DNA of 64,000 bases from SHWC01 sp050173345 (GTDB lineage: Bacteria; Pseudomonadota; Alphaproteobacteria; UBA828), in contig JBFXKW010000002.1 of NCBI GenBank assembly GCA_050173345.1, forward strand, positions 186,001 through 250,000, in the 5' to 3' direction. The translations under genes were made by a program, and so were the position numbers. Below are positions 32,178-40,855 of this stretch, in pieces. The notes beneath the pieces were generated by a model. The model ran no database searches and was not told the origin of the DNA. It saw only the letters and a program-made list of their open reading frames with translations. How positions within the stretch are numbered: position 1 is the stretch's first letter; each line of letters starts with the position of its first letter.

Positions 32178-32960
32178 ATGGACGACCGGCACGACTTCGA
32201 TATCGCGATCCGCGTGCGCGGGCTCACCGTCCGCTTCGGCGCGAATAGCGTGCTTGAAGACCTCGACCTCGACGTCAGGCAGGGCGAAATCCTGGGTTTC
32301 GTCGGCCCGTCGGGCTCCGGCAAGTCGGTGCTGCTCCGCACCATCGTCGGCCTGGTGCCGCATGTCAGCGGCAGCATCGAGGTGATGGGCCAGGACCTCG
32401 GCAAGCTCCCGGACGAGGCGCGCCGGCAGATCGAGAGGCGCTGGGGCGTGCTGTTCCAGAACGGCGCGCTGTTCAGCTCGCTCACGGTCGCGCAGAACGT
32501 CCAGGTGCCGCTCAAGGAGCACACCAGCCTGTCGCCGCACATCATGGACCAGATCGCCGGCATCAAGATCGGCCTGGTCGGCCTGCAGCCGGACGCCGCG
32601 ACCAAATACCCCTCGGAGATCTCGGGCGGCATGAAGAAGCGCGCCGGGCTCGCCCGCGCGCTCGCGCTCGACCCGGAAATCCTCTTCCTCGACGAGCCGA
32701 CGGCCGGGCTCGACCCGATCAGCGCCGCCGCGTTCGATCAGCTCATCCTGAGCCTCCAGTGGAACCTGCATCTGACGGTGTTCATGGTGACGCACGACCT
32801 CGACAGCCTGTTCACCATCTGCGACCGCATCGCCGTGCTCGGCCGCAAGCGCGTCATCGCGATCGGCACCGCGAGCGACCTGCTCCAGCATGACGACCCG
32901 TGGATCCGCGAGTATTTCCACGGCCCGCGCGGACGCGCGGCATCCCACGCGGCGGCCTGA
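32178..32960 (+). CDS. mlaF: MlaF-type ABC ATPase
   Basis: A 260-aa ATP-binding subunit driving the MlaE permease. It starts at the ATG at 32178 (MDDRHDFDIAIRVRGLTVRFG). Walker A is GPSGSGKS, the Q-loop is LFQNGALFSSLT (a Mla-family feature), the signature EISGGMKKR replaces LSGGQ, and Walker B is EILFLDEPTAGLDP. The H-loop is in VTHDLDSL. The end lies 3 nt before mlaD. Confidence 0.95.
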   Translation: MDDRHDFDIAIRVRGLTVRFGANSVLEDLDLDVRQGEILGFVGPSGSGKSVLLRTIVGLVPHVSGSIEVMGQDLGKLPDEARRQIERRWGVLFQNGALFSSLTVAQNVQVPLKEHTSLSPHIMDQIAGIKIGLVGLQPDAATKYPSEISGGMKKRAGLARALALDPEILFLDEPTAGLDPISAAAFDQLILSLQWNLHLTVFMVTHDLDSLFTICDRIAVLGRKRVIAIGTASDLLQHDDPWIREYFHGPRGRAASHAAA

Positions 32961-32963
32961 GCC

Positions 32964-33992
32964 ATGGAGACGCGCACCAGCTACGTCCTGGTCGGCGCCT
33001 TCCTGCTCGCCGCGGCGGTCGGGCTGATCGCCTTCATCGTCTGGTCGGTCAAGAGCGACACGTCGGTGGCCTACGCCACCTACCGCGCCTACTTCGCCGG
33101 TTCCGTCTCCGGCCTCACCCGCGGCAGCGAGGTGCGCTATCGCGGCATCCCGATCGGCCGCGTCACCGACATCCGCATCGACCCGGACAATGTCGAGCTG
33201 ATCCGCGTCACCATGGACATCGTCTCGACGACACCGATCAAGACGGATTCCGTGGCCACGGTCCAGGTCGCCGGCATCACCGGCGTCGGCTATGTCCAGA
33301 TCGAGGGCGGCAGCCAGGGCGCGCCGCCGCTCCAGCTCGAAGCTGGCCGGAAGTTCCCGGTCATCCAGACCAAGCGATCCGGGCTCGAGGCGCTCTTCGA
33401 CGAGACGCCGGAGCTGATCCAGCGTGTGATCGTGCTGGCCGACGAGGTCACCAAGCTGTTCAGCGAAGAGAACCGCACGGCGATCACCGAGACGCTCGAC
33501 AATGTCCGGGAGCTCTCGTCTGCGCTCTCCGGCAGCTCGACCAAGATCGCCGCGCTGATCGACGATACGGCGGCCATGGCGGCCGAACTCCGGGTCGCCG
33601 CCGAGGACGTCAAGGCGATCGCGGCCGACGCGCGCATCGGCTTCGGCCGCATCGAGAAGGGCACGGTCTCGCTGCTGGCAACAGCGGAATCGGCGCTGCG
33701 CAGCGCGGACAGTCAGATCGCGAATCTCGGCAGCGGCGCGACGGACATGATCGCCTCGCTCAACGCCGCTTCGGAGTCGCTCAACAAGATGAGCACCGAG
33801 CTGCGCGAAATCCTGGCCGAGAACCGCAAGCCGCTGCACGACTTCTCGTCGAGCGGCCTCTATGACTTCACGCGCATGGTCGCCGAGATGCGCGGGCTGG
33901 TGAGCAGCCTGTCGCGCATCTCGGAGCGGCTGGAAAGCGACCCGTCGCTCTATCTGTTCGGCGGCGCAAACCAAGGGTACGAGGCGAAATGA
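32964..33992 (+). CDS. mlaD: MCE-domain substrate-binding protein (MlaD-like)
   Basis: A 342-aa periplasmic lipid-binding protein anchored by one N-terminal helix (YVLVGAFLLAAAVGLIAFIVW). The MCE domain follows (AYFAGSVSGLTRGSEVRYRGIPIGRVTDIRI ... VQVAGITGVGYVQIEGG). The long C-terminal half is helical (about residues 140-340), as in MlaD/LetB-like proteins that form hexameric tubes, and is much longer than E. coli MlaD (183 aa). The stop overlaps the lipoprotein gene start by 4 nt. Confidence 0.93.
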   Translation: METRTSYVLVGAFLLAAAVGLIAFIVWSVKSDTSVAYATYRAYFAGSVSGLTRGSEVRYRGIPIGRVTDIRIDPDNVELIRVTMDIVSTTPIKTDSVATVQVAGITGVGYVQIEGGSQGAPPLQLEAGRKFPVIQTKRSGLEALFDETPELIQRVIVLADEVTKLFSEENRTAITETLDNVRELSSALSGSSTKIAALIDDTAAMAAELRVAAEDVKAIAADARIGFGRIEKGTVSLLATAESALRSADSQIANLGSGATDMIASLNAASESLNKMSTELREILAENRKPLHDFSSSGLYDFTRMVAEMRGLVSSLSRISERLESDPSLYLFGGANQGYEAK

Positions 33993-34624
33993 TACGTGCA
34001 CCAAACGCCGGCCTGCGGCGGGCCGCGCTCGCGGGGTTGACGGCCGCGTGGCTCGCCGGCTGCGGCAGCCTGATCCCGGGCGCGGACGCGCCGCCGCCCG
34101 ACCTCTACACGCTGACGCCGAAGAACACCTTCGACGAGACGCTGCCCCAGGTCTCCAACCAGCTCCTGGTCGAGGTGCCCATCGCGGCGGAGGGGCTGAA
34201 CAGCCATCGCATCGCGCTCAGCCACGGCCTGCTCTCGCTCGACTACTACGCCAATGCCCGCTGGACCGAGCGGGCGCCGCTCCTCGTGCAGACGCTGCTG
34301 GTCGAGTCCTTCGAGAACACCGGGCGCATCGTCTCGGTCGCGCGCGACGGGACGGACCTTCGGGCCGACTATGTGCTCAAGACCGAGCTTCGCGAGTTCC
34401 AGGCGCAGTACGATGACGAGAGCTCGCCGCCCACGGTCAACGTCCGGCTGATCGCCAAGCTGATCAAGATCCCCGAGCGCAGCATCGTCGCCTCGGAGTC
34501 GTTCGACGCGATGACCCCGGCCAGCGGCACCAGCATGATCGAGGTGGTGGGCGCGTTCGACGAGGCGCTCGGCAAGGTGCTGAAGCGCCTGGTCGCCTGG
34601 TCGATGCCGCTGATCGCGGGTTGA
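33989..34624 (+). CDS. ABC-type transport auxiliary lipoprotein (PqiC/LptE-like group)
   Basis: A 211-aa lipoprotein with lipobox LAGC at its N-terminus (cleavage before the Cys). The body YTLTPKNTFDETLPQVSNQLLVEVPIAAEGLNSHRIAL and the region DYVLKTELREFQAQYD match the ABC_trans_aux family, which pairs with MCE systems in place of the soluble shuttle MlaC. It probably sits in the outer membrane and receives lipids from the MlaD tube. It is the last gene of the mla-like operon. No MlaC or MlaA gene is present here. Confidence 0.88.
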   Translation: MIRAPNAGLRRAALAGLTAAWLAGCGSLIPGADAPPPDLYTLTPKNTFDETLPQVSNQLLVEVPIAAEGLNSHRIALSHGLLSLDYYANARWTERAPLLVQTLLVESFENTGRIVSVARDGTDLRADYVLKTELREFQAQYDDESSPPTVNVRLIAKLIKIPERSIVASESFDAMTPASGTSMIEVVGAFDEALGKVLKRLVAWSMPLIAG

Positions 34625-34631
34625 AACGGGA

Positions 34632-35147
34632 TCAGGCCGGGAAGGTCAGCAGGGTCGAAACCGGGACGTCGAGCCGGCTGCGGCCGCCGAGCCCGTCCAG
34701 CTCGACGATGAAGCTGGCGCCGGCCACCTCGCCGCCGACCTTGCGGATCAGCGCGACCGTGGCCGCCGCCGTGCCGCCGGTCGCCAGCAGGTCGTCGAGC
34801 ACCACGATGGACTGGCCCGGGCTGACCGCGTCCGAGTGGATCTCGATCGTGTCCGTGCCGTATTCGAGCGCGTAGTCGTGGCGCACCGTCTGGCCGGGCA
34901 GCTTGCCCTTCTTGCGCACCATCATGAAGCCGCAGCCGAGCCTGAGCGCCAGCGGCGCCGCCACCAGGAAGCCGCGCGCCTCGATGCCGGCGAGCAGGTC
35001 CGGCTTCAGCGGCGCAACGGACTCGGCCATGCGATCGACCGCGGTCGCCCAGGCCTGCGGGTGACGGAGCAGCGTCGCGATGTCGTAGAAGAGTATGCCC
35101 GGCTTCGGGAAATCCGGGATCTTTCGGATGTGCTCCTCGAGACGCAT
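34632..35147 (-). CDS. apt: Adenine phosphoribosyltransferase
   Basis: A 171-aa enzyme converting adenine and PRPP to AMP in purine salvage. The opening IRKIPDFPKPGILFYDIATLL, the EARGFLVAAPLALRLGCGFMMVRKKGKLPG segment and the PRPP-binding VVLDDLLATGGTAAA motif are all diagnostic. It is convergent with the mla operon (8 nt apart). Confidence 0.96.
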   Translation of the reverse strand: MRLEEHIRKIPDFPKPGILFYDIATLLRHPQAWATAVDRMAESVAPLKPDLLAGIEARGFLVAAPLALRLGCGFMMVRKKGKLPGQTVRHDYALEYGTDTIEIHSDAVSPGQSIVVLDDLLATGGTAAATVALIRKVGGEVAGASFIVELDGLGGRSRLDVPVSTLLTFPA

Positions 35148-35300
35148 CGCGACCGTATCTCCGCATGCAGTTGGTCTGGGATCGCCTGCTACCGAAGATA
35201 GACAATCACAGCCGGACGATCTTCTGCATTTTTGGAGTCGGGGAAGGCCAACGGCGCCTGCCGGATCGCGATGCCGTCCGAGGAATCCCGACGCGGCGGG

Positions 35301-35702
35301 CTAATCTTCCTCTATCTCATGCTTGATGTAGGCGATCACCGCCTGCCGATCCTCGGGCTTCTTGAGCCCCGCGAACGCCATCTTGTTCTTCGGCACATAG
35401 CCCTTGGGATCGGCGAGATAGGCATCTACCTTCGTCTCGTCCCAGACGATCGCGGCGCCCTTCATGGCGTCGGAATACTTGAAGTCCTCGAGCGTGCCGG
35501 AGGTGCGGCCGAAGACGCCCCAGAGGTTCGGCCCGGTCGCCTTGCTCTTTCCGTCTTTCTCGATCGTGTGGCAGGCTTTGCACTTCTTGAAGATCTTCTC
35601 GCCCTTCTCGACGAGGTCGTCGTCCGCGAACGCGGTGCCGGAGACCAGCCCCGCAGCGACGAACAGGCCGAGCGCGGCCAGGACCAAGCGAGCTTTCATC
35701 AT
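35301..35702 (-). CDS. Class I cytochrome c (periplasmic)
   Basis: A 133-aa electron-transfer protein. Residues 1-26 are a signal peptide (AAGLVSGTAFA). Haem is attached at CKACH (Cys41, Cys44, His45). The distal ligand is probably Met108 in PKNKMAFAG, as in mitochondrial cytochrome c and cytochrome c2. The stretch GPNLWGVFGRTSGTLEDFKYSDAM is typical of the c2/cy class. It is likely to link the bc1 complex to an oxidase or dehydrogenase. It stands head-to-head with the DUF6969-like gene across 266 bp that hold no gene. Confidence 0.93.
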   Translation of the reverse strand: MMKARLVLAALGLFVAAGLVSGTAFADDDLVEKGEKIFKKCKACHTIEKDGKSKATGPNLWGVFGRTSGTLEDFKYSDAMKGAAIVWDETKVDAYLADPKGYVPKNKMAFAGLKKPEDRQAVIAYIKHEIEED

Positions 35703-35968
35703 GCCCCTCCGATGATAACCGATGGAATCGCAGCGCCGGCTGGCAGGCCGGGCGCGGCGACGTTAGGCCTCCACGATTTGAGATTCCATGAACCTCTTTA
35801 CACTGCGTCAAATTGTCGTTGCGCCGAGCGCCGCCGCCCGGAATCCCGGCCCGTCCCCCCGCCACACGCCGAGGCGGCACCGAGGAACGCCGCAGGCATG
35901 GGCGCTCGCGCCGGGTACTATTCGTGCCCGGCTCGGCTAGATTAGTCCTTCCGGGTCAGGGAAGCAGC

Positions 35969-36772
35969 ATGGCGACGATGCCTGGACAGACGAAACGAGC
36001 GCCACCCAGACGCACCCGCGCCGAGCGGGTCGAGACGCTCCAATACCTGGACCTCGCGACCCTGCCGAGGGAGCGTCTGGAAAGGATGGCGGCGGCGGCG
36101 GCCGACCTCGCGGAGGTGGCGCGCGTGCTCGACCGCACGGGCGACAATGTGGTGGGGGAAATCCTGCGCCACCAGGGCACCTTCTTCGAGTGGAACCACT
36201 ATCCGAAGGGGGACGTCTACGACAACCTCAGCCACTCGCAATACTTCTACCACGCCCACCCCGGCGGCGCCCGGGACACCGAGCACGGCCACTTCCATAC
36301 CTTCGTCAGGGCCAAGGGCATGCCGGCGCACATCAAGCCGGCGCGGCGCAAGCGCACCGCCTGCTGGCCGGACGGCGAGGAGGCGCTCAGCCATATCATC
36401 GGCATCTCCATGGGGGCGAACGGCCGGCCGCTCAGGCTGTTCTCGGTCAATCGCTGGGTCACCGGCGAGACCTGGTACCGCGCCGACGACGTGTGCGCGC
36501 TGATCGACCGCTTCGAGATCGACCACGCCCAGCCGTCATGGCCGGCCAATCGGTGGGTCACCGCCATGCTGCGGCTGTTCTGGCCGCAGGTGATGACGCT
36601 GATCCGCGCGCGCGACGACACCGTGGCCGCCTGGCAGCGGCGCAACCCGAAGGCGGACGTGCTCGAAGACCGCCGGCTCGAGATCGCCTCTCAGCTCGAC
36701 ATCTCGATCGAGCAGCAAAGCCGCGCGGTGCACGCCGCACTCACGGCCCGCCGCGAGGCCGCCTCTGGCTGA
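35969..36772 (+). CDS. Conserved hypothetical protein (DUF6969-like)
   Basis: A 267-aa protein starting at the ATG at 35969 with an AGGGAA site upstream. The upstream in-frame extension is Arg/Pro-rich and unlikely to be translated. A helical N-terminus (VETLQYLDLATLPRERLERMAAAAADLAE) leads into a core with many His and Trp: FFEWNHYPKGDVYD, SQYFYHAHP, EHGHFHTFVRAKGMP and NRWVTGETWYRADD. The regular HxHPG / EHGHFHTF histidines could bind metal. I recall related alphaproteobacterial proteins under DUF6969, but that assignment is from memory. The function is unknown. Confidence 0.75.
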   Translation: MATMPGQTKRAPPRRTRAERVETLQYLDLATLPRERLERMAAAAADLAEVARVLDRTGDNVVGEILRHQGTFFEWNHYPKGDVYDNLSHSQYFYHAHPGGARDTEHGHFHTFVRAKGMPAHIKPARRKRTACWPDGEEALSHIIGISMGANGRPLRLFSVNRWVTGETWYRADDVCALIDRFEIDHAQPSWPANRWVTAMLRLFWPQVMTLIRARDDTVAAWQRRNPKADVLEDRRLEIASQLDISIEQQSRAVHAALTARREAASG

Positions 36773-36784
36773 GAATGCCGCGCG

Positions 36785-36967
36785 CTATTCGGCTTTGCAC
36801 GGGTTGCAAGGGTTGCACGGCTTGCAGGGATTGCAGGGATGACACGGGTTGCACGGGTTGTCGGACGCAACCACGAGCGGCCCCGAACCGGAATCCCCGG
36901 CCATGCCGGGTGCGGCGGCGGCGGCGAAAGTGACCACGGTCATCGCGATGACGGTTTCCTTGAGCAT
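36785..36967 (-). CDS. 60-aa exported protein ending in a (Cys-x-Pro) run
   Basis: A small protein with an N-terminal signal peptide (MLKETVIAMTVVTFAAAAAPGMAG) and a C-terminus in which Cys occurs at 39, 42, 45, 48, 51, 54 and 57, exactly every third residue with Pro before each Cys. The x positions are Asn, His or Lys. A Pro every third residue favours a polyproline-II helix, which would place all seven thiols on one face. At DNA level this is a 9-nt repeat. Extracytoplasmic metal binding is a possible role but is unproven. It is convergent with the DUF6969-like gene. Confidence 0.7.
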   Translation of the reverse strand: MLKETVIAMTVVTFAAAAAPGMAGDSGSGPLVVASDNPCNPCHPCNPCKPCNPCNPCKAE

Positions 36968-37061
36968 GCTGCTTCCTCCCGATCTTGCCGGCCTGGATTG
37001 TCTCGCCCGCGCCGGGATAAGGAAAGATGATGATGGCGTTCTCGCAAGGAATTGACCCCCG

Positions 37062-37832
37062 GTGAGCTGCCTCGAACCGGACGAGCTTGCCGAGGCCCTG
37101 CTCGGGACCGCCGAGGCGGCCGGCGTCGCGATCCTCGAGCACTATGGCACGTCCGCGGGCGTGCGCCTCAAGGCGGACCGGACCCCGGTGACCGATGCCG
37201 ACCTCGCCGCCGACCGGGTGATCGCCGCGCGGCTCGGCGCCCTGTTCCCCGACATCCCCCTGGTCTCGGAGGAAGGCGTCGAGGCGTTCGAGGGCGGCGT
37301 CGAGGGCGCCGGCCGCTTCTTCCTGGTCGATCCGCTCGACGGCACCCGCGAGTTCCTGGAGCGCACCGGCGAGTTCACCGTCAATATCGGCCTGATCGAG
37401 GCCGGCCGGCCGGCCGCCGGCATCGTGCACGCGCCGGCGCTCGGCGAGACCTTCCTCGCGGTAGCGGGCAGCGCCTACTGGATCAGCGGCGGGACCCGCC
37501 GCGGCCCGTTGCGGGCGCGCCGGCAGGAGGGCGATACCGCGGTGATCCTGGCGAGCCGCTTCCACCGCGACCCGCAGACCGACGCCTTCATCGCCGAGCA
37601 GGGCAAGGCCCGGGTGATCACGGCCGGGAGCGCGCTCAAGTTCGGCGTGCTGGCGCGCGGCGACGCCGACCTCTACCCCCGCTTCGGGCGCACCATGGAA
37701 TGGGATACCGCGGCCGGCCACGCGGTGCTCAAGGCCGCGGGCGGCAGCGTGCGCACGCTCGACGGCGCCGAGCTCGGCTACGGCAAGCCGGGGTTCGAGA
37801 ACCCCTCGTTCATCGCGCGCGGGCGCGACTGA
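37062..37832 (+). CDS. cysQ: 3'(2'),5'-bisphosphate nucleotidase (CysQ, inositol-monophosphatase family)
   Basis: A 256-aa Mg2+-dependent phosphatase that removes the 3'-phosphate from PAP, a by-product of sulfate assimilation. The start is the GTG at 37062 with an AAGGA site 11 nt upstream. Family metal motifs are LVSEEG, the central DPLDGTREF and the C-terminal EWDTAAGHAVLKAAGG. The KADRTPVTDADLAADRVI segment near residue 36 is typical. A general inositol-phosphatase role cannot be excluded. The tsaC gene starts 1 nt after its stop. Confidence 0.92.
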   Translation: MSCLEPDELAEALLGTAEAAGVAILEHYGTSAGVRLKADRTPVTDADLAADRVIAARLGALFPDIPLVSEEGVEAFEGGVEGAGRFFLVDPLDGTREFLERTGEFTVNIGLIEAGRPAAGIVHAPALGETFLAVAGSAYWISGGTRRGPLRARRQEGDTAVILASRFHRDPQTDAFIAEQGKARVITAGSALKFGVLARGDADLYPRFGRTMEWDTAAGHAVLKAAGGSVRTLDGAELGYGKPGFENPSFIARGRD

Positions 37833-37833
37833 G

Positions 37834-38463
37834 ATGGCGCCGCGCGTGGCTGAGGACGAGGCGGGCATCGCCCGCGCCGCCGCCTGCCTGCGCGCAGGGC
37901 AAGTGATCGTGATGCCGACCGATACGCTCTACGGCCTCGGCGCCGACGCCACCGACCCTGCCGCGGTCGCCCGCGTCTTCGCGATCAAGGGCCGCTTGGA
38001 GACCAGCCCGCTCCTGGTCCTGGTGCGCGACCTCGACGAAGCCAAGGCGTGCGGGCGCATCGAGGGCACGGCGTTGCGCGCGGCCGAACGGTTCTGGCCC
38101 GGCCCGCTGACGCTGGTGGTCCGGCGCGCGGCACACTGCAAGCTGGCGAGCAACCTCAATCCCTTGGGCGACACGGTCGGGCTGCGCGTCCCGGCGCGGC
38201 GGGAGACGCTCGCGCTGATCCGGGCGGCCGACAGGCCGCTCGCCGCGCCGAGCGCCAATCGCAGCGGCGAGAAGCCGGTCGCCAGCGCCGCGGAAGCGCT
38301 CGCGACGTTCGGCGAGGAGGTCGCGCTGGTGCTCGACGGCGGCACGATCGACGCAGCGCCGTCGAGCGTGCTCGAATGGCTCGATGGCGGCTTCCGCCTG
38401 CGCCGCGAAGGCGCGCTGTCGCGCGGCACGCTCGAAGCCGCGCTTGGCCCGATCGACGCGTAA
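37834..38463 (+). CDS. tsaC: L-threonylcarbamoyladenylate synthase (YrdC/Sua5 type)
   Basis: A 209-aa enzyme that makes threonylcarbamoyl-AMP from threonine, bicarbonate and ATP, the first step of the t6A37 tRNA modification. The motif sequence is VIVMPTDTLYGLGADAT, then FAIKGRLETSPLLVLV, then RFWPGPLTLVVRR, then VGLRVPA and APSANRSGE. The C-terminal Sua5 domain is absent, so this is the short YrdC/TsaC form. It is co-transcribed with cysQ. Confidence 0.95.
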   Translation: MAPRVAEDEAGIARAAACLRAGQVIVMPTDTLYGLGADATDPAAVARVFAIKGRLETSPLLVLVRDLDEAKACGRIEGTALRAAERFWPGPLTLVVRRAAHCKLASNLNPLGDTVGLRVPARRETLALIRAADRPLAAPSANRSGEKPVASAAEALATFGEEVALVLDGGTIDAAPSSVLEWLDGGFRLRREGALSRGTLEAALGPIDA

Positions 38464-38584
38464 CTATGGAACACGCTTAATAGCACGCCAAATTTTGGGA
38501 TAATCCATGACGGCAAGAGTAGAACAGCCGAAGGGGATGACCTATCATCGCACCCAGCGCAACCAACCATTGGCGAATAGAACC

Positions 38585-39004
<420 letters not shown>

Positions 39005-40060
39005 CGGGCCACGGCTGAGCACGCTGCATTCGGGTATCGGGCGGGGGCCGTTCGGGCCCCTCCTCGCGCTGCTGCTCGTCGCCTTGCTGCTTGCCGTCGC
39101 CTGCGCGCCGGTGGTCGAGCCCATGGGGCCGCCCACCCAGGAGGCGCGCCTGGAGGCCGACGCGGCGGTGCTGGCGGACGGCGCCCGGCTGCCGCTCCGC
39201 CGCTGGGCAGCGCAGGGCGGTGCGCCGCACGCCGTCATCCTCGCGCTCCACGGCTTCAACGACTACAGCAACGCCTTCGAGCTGCCTGCCCTCTACTGGG
39301 CCGAGCGCGGCATCACGACCTACGCCTATGACCAGCGCGGCTTCGGCGACACCGCGAGCAAGGGGTTGTGGGCCGGCGCCGAGACGCTGGCGGCAGACGC
39401 CGGCACGATCGCGCGGCTGATCCGCGCGCGGCATCCGGGCGTGCCCTTCTTCCTGCTCGGCGAGAGCATGGGCGGCGCGGTGCTGATCGCCGCCGCCAAC
39501 CCGGCGCTGCCGCCGGCCGACGGCGTGATCCTGGTCGCGCCCGCGGTGCGCGGCCGGGACACCATGAACGTCGTCTATCGCACCACGCTCTGGCTCGGCG
39601 CTCACCTCTTCCCGTGGGCCGCGCTCAGCGCCGAGGGGCTCGACATCGTCGCCACCGACAACCTCGCCGTGCTGCAGGCGATGCAGAACGACCCGCTGAT
39701 CATCAAGCGGACGCGCGTCGATGCCATCTGGGGCCTCGTCGACCTGATGGACAAGGCGCAGGAGAACGCCCCCAAGCTAAACCGCACGCCGACCCTCGTG
39801 GTCTACGGCACGCGCGACGAGGTGGTGCCGCCCGAGCCGGTCGGCACCTTCGTAGCGCGGCTGCCGCGCACGGTTCCCGTCGCGGTCTATGAGGGCGGCT
39901 ACCACATGCTGCTGCGCGACCTCGGTGCGAAGCCGGTGCTCGACGACGTGCTCGCCTGGATCGCGCATCCGGGCGCCCCGCTCGCCTCGCCCGCCGACGA
40001 GGCCGGCGCCGCCTACTTCAACCGCGTGGACTCGGCGCCGAAGACCGAGCTGTCATCGCG

Positions 40061-40855
40061 CTAAAGAATCCGGCGGAGCGCGTCGAGCGTGGCGTCGGGC
40101 GCTTCTTCCATCATGATGTGGCCGATGCCCGGGAGCGTCACGACATGGGCGCCCGCAATCCGCTTCGCCAGGGCGAGGCCGAGCCTCGGCGGCGTCATCA
40201 TGTCGCGCTCGCCGATCACGAAGAGCGTCGGGCAGCGCACCTTGGCCGCCGCCGCCTCGCCGTCCGCATAGTCGTTGCAGGCACGGAGGTCCGCGTTCAG
40301 CACACCGGGCGCCGCGCGCTCGAGCGTCCTGAGCCCGCCGCGCATCATCCAGAGGCCGGGCACCTTGTGGCCGCCGAACTGGGCACGCCGGCCGTAGCCC
40401 CATGAATTGATCAGGTCGAAGGCGAGATGGTCATTCGCCGCCGACGAATCGAGCAGCACGTCAGCCACCTTGAGCGGCACGGCGCAGCCGAGCAGCGCCA
40501 GCGCGCGGACCCGCTCGGGATGCCGCCCGGCCGCTTCCAGCGCGACCAGCGAGCCCATGCTGTGGCCGACCAGCGCGGCCTGCGCTACGCCAGCCGCGTC
40601 CATGACGCGCACCACCCAGTCGGCCAGGGCGGGCACGCTGTCGAGCGCCGGCCCCTCGGACTGGCCGTGGCCGGGCAGATCGGGCGCGAGCACGCTGCCG
40701 CCATGCCAGGCGAAGTAGCGCGCCTGCAGCTTCCATGCCGTATGGTCGAAGCCCGCGCCGTGAATGAAGATGGTGACCGGGCGGGCGGGATCGAACGGCC
40801 GGCCGCCGGTCGTCGCATGCACCCGCTTGCCGTCGACGGTAAGGCTCAGGCTCAT
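40061..40855 (-). CDS. Alpha/beta hydrolase
   Basis: A 264-aa soluble hydrolase with IFIHGAGFDHTAW as oxyanion loop, the nucleophile Ser in VGHSMGSLVAL, an acid near VIGERDMMTPP and the base His in GIGHIMMEEAP. There is no signal peptide. The group includes esterases and C-C bond hydrolases, and the substrate is not defined. Its ATG overlaps the stop of metY (4 nt), so it is made together with an O-acetylhomoserine sulfhydrylase. It converges with the upstream lipase gene, with overlapping stop codons. Confidence 0.9.
   Translation of the reverse strand: MSLSLTVDGKRVHATTGGRPFDPARPVTIFIHGAGFDHTAWKLQARYFAWHGGSVLAPDLPGHGQSEGPALDSVPALADWVVRVMDAAGVAQAALVGHSMGSLVALEAAGRHPERVRALALLGCAVPLKVADVLLDSSAANDHLAFDLINSWGYGRRAQFGGHKVPGLWMMRGGLRTLERAAPGVLNADLRACNDYADGEAAAAKVRCPTLFVIGERDMMTPPRLGLALAKRIAGAHVVTLPGIGHIMMEEAPDATLDALRRIL

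Noticed and set aside
35703..35968. GGAAT followed by CGTT upstream of the DUF6969-like gene as another ECF promoter
   Set aside because: The elements are about 32 nt apart, not 16-17, so they cannot form one promoter.
36785..36860. Short tandem repeats that could suggest a CRISPR array or minisatellite
   Set aside because: The 9-nt period matches codons of the Cys-x-Pro run, and there are no spacers.
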